Assembly: GCA_001584585.1 (NCBI GenBank)
Contig: LSYV01000022.1
Span: 1,117,033 to 1,181,032, forward strand
DNA length: 64,000 nucleotides
Direction of reading: 5' to 3'
Source: Gonium pectorale
Lineage: Eukaryota > Chlorophyta > Chlorophyceae > Chlamydomonadales > Volvocaceae
Shown here: piece by piece, positions 56,390 through 64,000 of the stretch
Position numbering within the stretch: position 1 is the stretch's first letter
How the letters are laid out: the number at the start of each line of letters is the position of its first letter
Notes under the pieces: generated by a model
The model's input: the letters and a program-made list of their open reading frames with translations, nothing else
Told to the model about the DNA's origin: nothing
Databases searched by the model: none
Made by a program: the position numbers and the translations under genes

Positions 56390-56655
56390 CCAGCTTCAAT
56401 GCGCCGCCGCCCGCCGGCCACCGCCGCAACGCTGCCGCGCTGCGCCTTCCACACCCATCCCGGCGCCGCTGCGCGCGGCCTCCGCCTCGTCGCCCGCATT
56501 GCCGCCGCTGCAGGGGCGTGCTCGCCGCCGTACTGACCCGATCCGCGGCTCCCAGCGGCCCAGCGGGACTATGGCACACAGACCCGCCGCCCCGTCTCCA
56601 CCCGTGCCGGCCCCCACCCGAGCCAGCATGCCCACGCGCTGCGCCGCCGTCCTAA
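56390..56655 (-). pseudogene. diverged partial copy of the last exon of the gene at 58060-64000
   Basis: Two blocks match the neighbour's last exon in order. 56390-56465 corresponds to about 58180-58258 (shared GCCGGCCACCGCCGCAACGC and CACACCCATCCCGGCGCCG). 56545-56650 corresponds to about 58553-58648 (shared CAGCGGGACTA, GGCAC, CAGACCCGCC, CCCGTCTCCACCC and CCCCCACCCGAGCCAG). The roughly 290 bases between them in the source are replaced by about 80 here. On the minus strand the peptide runs MLARVGAGTGGDGAAGLCAI, matching ALARVGASWGGDGAGLRAVV of the parent. It has no start and an internal deletion, so it is non-functional. Confidence 0.75.
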
Positions 56656-57400
56656 CCGCCGCCGCGTCCGCATCTCCGCCTCCTTCCTTATCAACCCTTA
56701 CAAAGTGCCCAACCAACGCCGCATTCGCCCAAAACCACAACAGCACGGCTTGGCAAACAGCCCCTCTTCCTCAAAACTGTGTCACGACAATCAGCGGGGG
56801 AAAGCCTGGCGCGGGGGCCGATGATGGCAGCTGCAAAGCGCCAGTGAGTGCGAGCCTTTGCGGCCATGGCGTTGGGAGGTGGGGTGGTGGACGCAAAGGA
56901 GCCTCATACCCAGCGGCAGCGGGCATAACTTGAGCGCGTCGGGCGTATGACTGGCCGGGCAGGCGCCGCGGGAAGGCAAGAGCCGGTGGTGGACGGTGCA
57001 GCAGTTCCACCGCCGGCGACGGCGGACAAGCGGCGCGCTGCGGCGCCGAGGCGTTCGAGAGGCGATCTCGGCGAGGCGGTCGGAGGCTGGCGGAGCGGCG
57101 GGGCGTTGCTGGTACCGCTGCTGTCGTGGCCGGCAAGGGTCGGCCAGCAGATGTGCTCGGTCCCTTGCGGCGTTGCGGTCATCCGGGCTCCCGAGAGGCC
57201 CCCATGTGGACCGGACCTGGACTGGACCTGACGGGCACGAGGCGTGCGGGGCCGGCGACTCCGTGCTGCCCGTGCAGGGGGCTTCAGGCCAGGGGCGGAT
57301 AGTACCATGCACGGTACAGCCATTCAGCAGAACAGCGTCGTTAATTAACGCATCACCGCAACAGCTCAACCGCTAAGCGGCATTTGCGGACGTCTTATTG
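56655..57400. repeat. diverged copy of sequence found around the end of ORC5
   Basis: 56665-56770 matches 42785-42910 (last ORC5 intron) and about 56805-57120 matches 43150-43470 (ORC5 3' flank), in the same order and orientation. The final ORC5 exon, which lies between the two blocks at the ORC5 locus, is absent here. Beyond 57120 the similarity fades. Confidence 0.6.
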
Positions 57401-58059
57401 CCAACGCTGCAATAAAAGTAAGAACATCTCTTGCGAACGCGCCGTGCATGTCACCCCCCGTCTCGTGGCGGCTTCTGCGCAGCCGGCCCGAGAGTGCACG
57501 TAAGCATACGCCCACACGCCCGACGCGGTATGTATGTACGACACATGCGACACATGAGACAACAGTCAACTGTCATGGTCGGGATTGACCCATGGAGGCG
57601 CCGACTCCGCCGCTTCAGCAGAGAGGCCATCCATGCAAAGCAAACGGGGCTTGTTCAGAGCAGCTGCTGCACAGCGCACGTGTGTGGGGTTGTGTTCTCT
57701 TGCCAGGGCGCGTGAGGCTGCGAACATGCCACCGCCTACTCCCAGCTCACTTCAAACACGTCCAGAAACCCAATCCCACATCCGATTCCAGTCCCATGCC
57801 AAAGGTGCCTGCGGTGGCCTACGGGCCCCCAGCACCAACTCGCATTCTGCGGATCATCCGCCAGGTGGGGCGCGGTGGGATTGGGGCCCGGCGACCCGAC
57901 CCGACCCAAGCACCCGACCTAAGCACAACCCAACGCACCGACCATGGCCTGGCATGGCGACGCAATACAAGAACCTCTGCTGCTGCTGAGCTGCGGTTCA
58001 AACTCCAGGCTCAAAGGATACCGCGCCTCCCATCAGTCCATCTGAGATGAATCCCGCTC
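57401..58059. other. 3' flank of the minus-strand gene
   Basis: No gene seen. It probably includes the 3' UTR of the leftward gene that stops at 58060. GTTAATTAAC at about 57338 is a short palindrome just outside. Confidence 0.35.
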
Positions 58060-61000
58060 TCAGCGCGAGCCCCTCACCCCGCACTGCGAGCAGCCCTCCA
58101 GTGCGTCCGCGACGTCCCGCCAGGCGAGGGACCACATGCACAGCTGCGCCGCCGGCCCCGTGCCCGCCACCCGTGGTACCTCTGCGCCGCCGGCCACCGC
58201 CGCAACGCTGCCGTGCTGCGCCGCCCACACCCATCCCGGCGCCGCCGCGCGCGCCTCCAACTCCGCCGCCTGTGCCTCGGCCGCTGCAGCGGCCTGCGCC
58301 GCCGCAGTACGGGCGGCGGCGGCGCCATCGTCCAACCCGTCGTCCACGTAGCCCAGCGGCAGCGGCTGCGCCTTCGCCCCGCCCTCACCAACGATCCCCA
58401 TCCCCTCAACCTTTTTCCCTTTCCCTTCACTGACGTCGCCACCGAGGGAGGCCAACCCAGTACCCAGCGAGAGGCGCCGAGGTAGCTCCGCCGCGTCCAC
58501 AACCAAAATCGGTGCATCCTCAACCACATCCCAACCCGCGGACCCCATCGGCCCCAGCGGGACTACGGCACGCAGACCCGCCCCGTCTCCACCCCAGCTG
58601 GCCCCCACCCGAGCCAGGGCGCCCACGCGCAGCGCCGCCGTCCCCACCGCCGCCGCCCAGTCTGCCGCCTCGCGTGCCCGGTGCTCCACCTCCGTCTGTG
58701 CCTGCCGTACATGCTCGTACATGTCCTCGAGCCGGGTCAGGTGCTCGTCCAGGCTCTCGCCGGCCTCGCCCCACCCTCCGCCACCGCCGCTGCCGGCGCC
58801 GCCGGTGTGGCCGTCAGCCATGAGGAGGTAGTGGCTGTGAAGCTGCATGACGTCGGCGGCGGCGCCGAGCTGCTCCGCCAGCTCGCGGCCGTGCGCCGCC
58901 ACGGCGGCGGCGGCGGCCGCCGCGGCGCGGAGCTTGTCATGCAGCCGCCCGACGTGCGTGCGTTGCCGAGCGGCGCGCTCCGTCTCGCAGGCCAACGCCG
59001 CCGCCGCCGCCAACGCGGCGTCCCTGGGGTCCCCCGCAGTGCCGTTGGCGCAGGCAGCCCCGAAGGCGTGCCGTACATCCACGGCCTGCAGCCGCATGTG
59101 GTGTGACAGCGCGCCCTCCACCTCTGCCACCTTCGGGGTTGCGAAAGGGAATCCTCTCAGAAGGAATTGAAGGCCAAAACGAGAACGTTGGTGGGAAGAC
59201 ACGGTTGAGAGGCATGGGCATGGGCTCGTTGGCCCAGCAAAGGTGCGTCGAGCAGCAACCACAGCGGGGACGAGGATCGCACCTGCAGTAGTCGTGATTC
59301 CAGCAACTGCGCGCGACTCTCCAGGCCCTCCGCCGCGCGGCACAGCGTCCCGTAGCTGCTGGCGGCGCCCGCCAGGTGCGCCTCGCGCGCCGGGTCAGGC
59401 TGCCGCTGCGGCGCCAGCTTGCGCATCAGTGGTGTGTCGCGCGCGGACGCAGCAGCGGCAGGGTCCGCGTCGGCGGCGCCCGCGCCGTCGTTGCCACTGC
59501 CATCCCCGTCACCGCCGCCGTGGTTGCCGAAAAGGTACGGCGCCGACCCGTGGGTCATCAGGTCGTGCCAGTCGACTGCAGTTAGCTTCGCGCCCTTGAC
59601 GGCCGCCAGCAACCGCCCAGCGGCCGAGGACACCGCCTCGACGGAGGTGAAGGCGGAGGCGTCCTCCAAGGGGCAGTGCCATCGGCTACATGATACCGCA
59701 TGGTCTCTGAGCGCCCACACCAGGCTGCCATACCGGCCCAGGCCCGCCGCGTCCAGCGGAGCGGCGCCGGCGGCGCCGCCGGCGGCCACGTCACCTGGGC
59801 GCGCGCCAATCCGAGCCCCGGAGGTTGACTGCTGCAGCAGCAGCTGTGTGACGGGTGGCAACAGGGCCAAGAGGAGCAACACCTGCAGCGCCTGCCAGGC
59901 CACCTGCCGCAGCGTGATGCGTGGCCGCGGGGCGACCCGGTCAAACTCCTTTTGATCCAGCGCTGATGGAGTTTGGGTCGGGGTTGGGGTCGGGATTGGG
60001 GTTGCTGCCGGTGCTGCTGCCCCGGCGGTTGTTGCGCCCCGGACGGGCTCGGCTGCGGCTTGCCCCGCCGCCGGTTGCCGCCATTTGAGCTTCCGGAAAG
60101 GCTGCGCCAGCGCGCCGGCCGTTGCCGCCGCCACGCTACCGACAGATTGTACGGCTGCGGCAGCGGTGGCGTGCGCTGCCCGGATGAGCAGGATCGCCTT
60201 GTTGGGTTGCGGCTGTCCTGTCGCCGTGCTCGCCAGCGCCTGCGGAGCGTGCCGCGGGCCACGGGCGCTTGGGGCCGCCTCCTTCTTTCCCCGCGGCGGC
60301 GCCGGCGGCTCCACGCTGCCCTCCGGCGCGAGAAGCCTCTCCCTCTCAGGAATGATCTCTGAAACGGTTGCGCCAGTGGCCCCCGGCGTCGCCAGCGCCA
60401 TGTGCGCCAGCTGGCTGGCAGCCGCCGCCGGCGGCACCGCCGGTCCGCTGCGCGAGTCGACCAGCATCTCACCACCCTCCGCCGTCGCCAGACGGCCCGA
60501 CGCCGCCCGCGCCGCCGCCAGCGTCCCCGAGCCCGCCCGGCTCAGGCCCCCCGCCCCGCCCAGGCCCATCAGTCCCAGGCTGGCGGAGCGGACCGCGCGC
60601 ATCGAGCCGCTGCCGCCTCCGCCCCCGGCCCCGGACCCGGCCCCGCCCTCGAGCAGAGACAACGGCGCCGGCTGCTGCTGTTGCGGTTGGGACAGAGCGT
60701 CGGCCCACGACGAGCAGCTCCCGGTGCTGGAGGCGGTCTTGGTGAGCGTTACAGCAAGGCTGACGCTGCGGCTGGTGGAGGCGGAGGAGGCGCGCCAGGG
60801 CGGGGGCGAGCTCTCGTACAGGTCCTGGGCCTCATCCACAGACGGGCGGGAGGGGCGGCGCCGGCTGCCTGCAGCCTCGATCGCGGTGCCGCCGCTGCCA
60901 CTGCCGCTGCCGCCGCCGCTGCCGGTGCCGCCGGGAGCGGCGGCGAGAGTGGCAAAGGCGGAGGTGCCGGAGGAGCTGCGCGCTGGCAGGGCCGGCGCCG

Positions 61001-64000
61001 CCGCTGCCGACGGGGCAACGGCGGCGGAGGAGGAGGCAGCTGGCGGGCTGGACACCGAGCCGACGGAGGCCGTCGGCAGGGGCCCGCCGCTGCCGGTCAT
61101 GAAGGCACTGCGAGCGCCAGGGACAGCTCCGAAGGACGAGATTGCGCCCAGCGACGGCGCTGCTGCTGCGGCTGCAGTGCCTGGCGGCTGAGGGGAGCCG
61201 CCAGCGAAGGGACCGCCGGCGGGCGACCCGGCAGCCGGCAGCACGGTGAACGGCACGAAAGCGGGCGCCGTGACTCGGCGGCGGCCTGTGGGCGGGGCGT
61301 GCGGCGGCGACGTGAAGCCCGCGAGGGGACCCGCGGAGGGCGGCGGCGCCGGAGTGCCCGGCATTGCCGGCAGGAGCTGAGCAGCAGGCGGCGGAGCCGC
61401 CACCGTCGAGATCCAGCCGTGTTGCGCCGCCGCGGCAGCGGAGGCGGCGGCGTAGGCCGGCTGTGGTGCGAAGTGGAGGGGAACAGGCAGCGGCAGGACG
61501 CCGGCGGCGGGGCTGACGGGGCCTGGAGGGCTGCTGCCGGCGACGGGGCGGGTGACGGTGGCGTCGGTAGGAGGGAGGAGGGGAGCCGCAGGGGGGAAAG
61601 ACGAGGGCTCCGTGGGAGCGGCGAGCACGGCCTCGAGGGCCGAGTGGAAGGCAGACTCGGGTCCGCCGGGGTCCAGCGGCGGCGGAATGCTTGTCTGGGT
61701 GCCCAGGGACAGGCTGGTGCGGCCGGGGCCAGACCACTCGGCACCTGCGGGCGTTGACGAGGGCGGAAAGTGTGGGCACCACGGACAGGCTTAGTAACAC
61801 CGACAAGGCGACGCAGCACCGAAAGCAGCACAGTAAAAAGCAAGGCACCGACACAAACACCGATCGGCGACGGAGATGGCCCATCGGTTGCTGGCCGCTT
61901 TGGGTACCCAAGGCCCAGCTCCCTCCGCCCCTGCCCCTGCCCCCGCCCCCGGGCCCGCGTCGCGTCGTCCCGGCACCACACTCACTCGCGATGTGGCCGT
62001 CCCCAGGGTCCGCGATGGAAGACTGCGGCTTGTCGATGAAGGGCGAGTTGGGCGCAGGCAGCATGTTGCGGTAGCGCGGGGTGGGAGGCTCGGAATCGCC
62101 GCTGTCGTTGTGCTCGCCATCTGCACCGTCGTCACCGTCGCCACCATCGCGCCTGGCGGCGGCTGCGGCGGAGATGCCCTCACCGCCAGCGTAGGGCTTG
62201 GGCGGGCTCCCGAAGCTGCCTCTGTCGTCGGTGCTGTGCCGCTGGCTGCTGCTTCCAAAGCTGGTGCGCACAGCGGAGGAGGCCGAGTTGCAGATGGAGA
62301 GCCTGCGGTGGAGGTCGGCGGGCAGGTGCTGGGGAGGTGAAGACACGCAAAGCTGATGGGTGGTAGACAAGGGCCGACAGGCACACAGACAGACAGAAGG
62401 GAGCACGATCTTGCGGACCTTGCCACGAGAACGCACCCAACGCCCCGCAGCACCGTCCCGCACAGCCTCGCCCCGCCCAACCTCCTCAGGTGAGGCGAAA
62501 GCCGTGGACGTGTACAGGAGGATAGCGCGAGTAGCCGCCCAGGCGTACCGGTAGAGGATCCGGACTAAACCCTAAAACCCGAAACCTGAAACCCCAAAAA
62601 CCCAGAGGATCAAGGCCCCGAGCCCCGCACCGCAGCAGCGCGGACAGCCAGCCCCGGACGCAGCCCCACGCGCACTCCATAAAGACACACATCCACACGC
62701 ACACGCATACATATACACCTGCGCAGCTCCACGCTGGGCCGGACGTCCAGGTCCGGGGAGTACGTCCGGCGCGTCAAGGAGGCGGAGGCGGAGCTGTACC
62801 CTCCGCCGCCGCTGCCGCCGCCGCTGCCCGCGAACAGCACCGCGCCGGCGCCCGCAGCGGGAGCCGACATGGGCCCCGACATGATGGGACCGAAGCTGCT
62901 GCCGGCCCCGAGGCTGCTGCCTGAGTCGGGCAGCAGGAAGAGCGGCGGCCGTAGGGCCGTGTGCGCCCCGTCGGCGGCGTAGTCCGGGAGGATGGGTGGA
63001 GGCGGCGGGGACAGCTGGCCGGGCTGCGGCTGCGGCTGCGGCTGCGGCTGCGGCTGCGGCTGCGGCTGCGGCTGCGGCTGCCAGTGTGGCATGAGCTGCG
63101 GCGGGCAGGCGACGAAGGGCTCGGTCGGCATGAGCGGCGGCTGCGGGGCTGGCGGCGCCTCGCCCGGCCACACGGTCCATCCAGGAAGCTGGGGTGCTAC
63201 CGCCGGCGGCTGGCCGCCTGTAGCCGCGCTGTTGGGCAAACTAGCCGGAGCCGCTACCGTTGCTGGCGCTGGCGACGCCGCCAATGGGGGCGGCGGATGC
63301 GGCGGTGAGCCGCCCATCGCCGGTGGTGGCTGTTGCCCGCCGTGACCCTCCCGCGGAAGCTCCGTGCCGGTGCCGGGTTCACCGCTGCCGGCAGCTCCGG
63401 CGTAGCCTGCAGCGTCCGGCCCTGCTGGCGCAGCCGTCCCAGCTGCCGGCGGGGGCGGCCCAGCGGTCATGGCAGGTGGTTCTTGAACGGGAGGTTGCTG
63501 GAGCATGGAAAGCGCCGGCGGCACGGCGGCGGCGGGCAAAGCCGACGGCGGCAAAGTCGGCGGCGGTGCGGCCATGGCGGCCTCGACTGCTGTTGCGGGG
63601 AAACCCATGACGAGACCCGGCACTGGCGTGCCCATCACGACCGCAGGCGGCGCCGTCTCCGGCGGCGGCAGCGGCAGCGGGAGGGCTGCTCCGGCTGCCG
63701 CCGCGTGGCCCGGCTGCTCCGGCTGCGCCTCCGCCGCGGCCGGCGGCGGCGGCAGCTGCGACCAGCCGCCGCTCGGCGCGGGCGCAGCGGCGGCAGCGGC
63801 AGCTGCTTGGAGAGCCGGCGGCGGCGACGACTGCTCCCTAGCTGCGGCGCCTAGCTGTTGCTGCGGCGCAGGGGCGCGACTTCCGCTGCAAATAGCCCCC
63901 GCTGCGCCCGCGGGCGAGAGGGCTCCCGCGGTGTGCCGATTGCCAGCCGCCGCAGGCGCTCCGCCTTCTGGCCCCCCTCGCGCCCCACTGCCGCCGATAT
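58060..64000 (-). CDS. large low-complexity protein with one predicted membrane segment; 5' end outside window
   Basis: Four minus-strand exons join in phase: 64000-62719 (open at the edge), 62302-61986, 61744-59283 and 59130-58060, giving about 1,710 visible codons. Exon A is Pro/Ala/Gly-rich with a (QP)n run at 63023-63080. Exon B is Ser/Asp-rich (RRLSICNSASSAVRTSFGSS, then SEPPTPRYRNMLPAPNSPFI), looking like a phospho-regulated linker. Exon C is mostly disordered, then basic (QPFRKLKWRQP), then has one hydrophobic helix, WQALQVLLLLALLPPVTQLL (about 59905-59847). After it the protein is folded-looking and helical, with SRWHCPLEDASAF and the coiled-coil-like RLEDMYEHVRQAQTEVEHRA in exon D. 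The layout suggests a single-pass membrane protein with a disordered side and a coiled-coil side. I do not recognise the family; it may be volvocine-specific. Its last exon has a decayed partial copy at 56390-56655. Confidence 0.75.
62567..62606. repeat. degenerate telomere-type repeat in an intron
   Basis: AAACCCTAAAACCCGAAACC and then TGAAACCCCAAAAACCC look like decayed CCCTAAAA units, the complement of the Chlamydomonas-type telomere repeat TTTTAGGG. It sits in the intron between exons A and B of the minus-strand gene. Confidence 0.5.
63023..63080. repeat. GGCTGC hexanucleotide repeat coding for Gln-Pro
   Basis: Nine to ten nearly perfect GGCTGC units. On the coding (minus) strand these are CAGCCG, giving a (QP)n run in exon A of the large protein. 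Prone to length change by slippage, without shifting frame. Confidence 0.9.

Noticed and set aside
57980..58010. GGTTCAAACTCC, resembling a tRNA T-loop
   Set aside because: No acceptor stem, D-arm or anticodon arm could be folded upstream; it lies in a CTG-rich tract.
60085..61757. Long plus-strand frames (368 and 451 codons) opposite the minus-strand gene
   Set aside because: They lie antisense to exon C, whose splicing with exons B and D is in phase; composition is Ala/Arg/Gly-rich shadow sequence.
1..64000. CRISPR arrays, operons, bacterial promoters or integrated phage
   Set aside because: None seen. Spliced genes, a TATA box and family content place the window in a eukaryotic nuclear genome.

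Overview
This 64 kb window reads as nuclear DNA of a volvocine green alga (the Chlamydomonas / Gonium / Volvox lineage). The grounds are high GC, genes split by many short GT-AG introns, Ala/Gly/Pro-rich proteins, a flagellar central-pair gene (HYDIN), an extracellular-matrix metalloprotease of the gametolysin/VMP family with an SP-rich tail, and a short stretch of CCCTAAAA telomere-like sequence. The genus is not determined. All exon models below were built by hand from splice signals, reading-frame phase and remembered protein families; no alignment or transcript was available.

Layout. (1) 1-168: first exon of an unrecognised minus-strand gene leaving the left edge, divergent from a compact Cdc25/ACR2-type rhodanese gene (750-2041). 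(2) 2042-4400: spacer with a 20-N gap and one diverged short repeat. (3) 4401-26635: HYDIN, 32 exons, about 4,900 visible residues plus an 825-N gap. (4) 26636-30465: non-coding or uncertain. (5) 30466-34130: TATA box and a seven-exon VMP/gametolysin-like protease, with a 594-N gap inside its hydroxyproline-rich-type tail. (6) 36428-43100: ORC5, a replication-origin recognition subunit, 14 exons. (7) 43746-46880: mobile DNA, comprising a dead non-LTR reverse-transcriptase relic with a near-identical 640 bp duplication around a 20-N gap, and a hairpin-rich MITE-like element with 8 bp flanking repeats. (8) 46881-51984: gene-poor, a few weak open frames. (9) 51985-55353: an intronless unknown ORF and a two-exon LRR/F-box-like protein. 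(10) 56390-57400: a mosaic of diverged copies, one part from the gene to its right and one part resembling sequence around the end of ORC5. (11) 58060-64000: four exons of a large, low-complexity minus-strand protein with one predicted membrane segment, open at the right edge.

The genes do not form one pathway. They are independent eukaryotic transcription units: a flagellar structural protein, a matrix protease, a replication factor, a small phosphatase/reductase-type enzyme and lineage-specific proteins. Four runs of N (3624-3643, 14966-15790, 33130-33723, 44483-44502) limit the models. The reading frame changes across both long gaps, so protein lengths are approximate.
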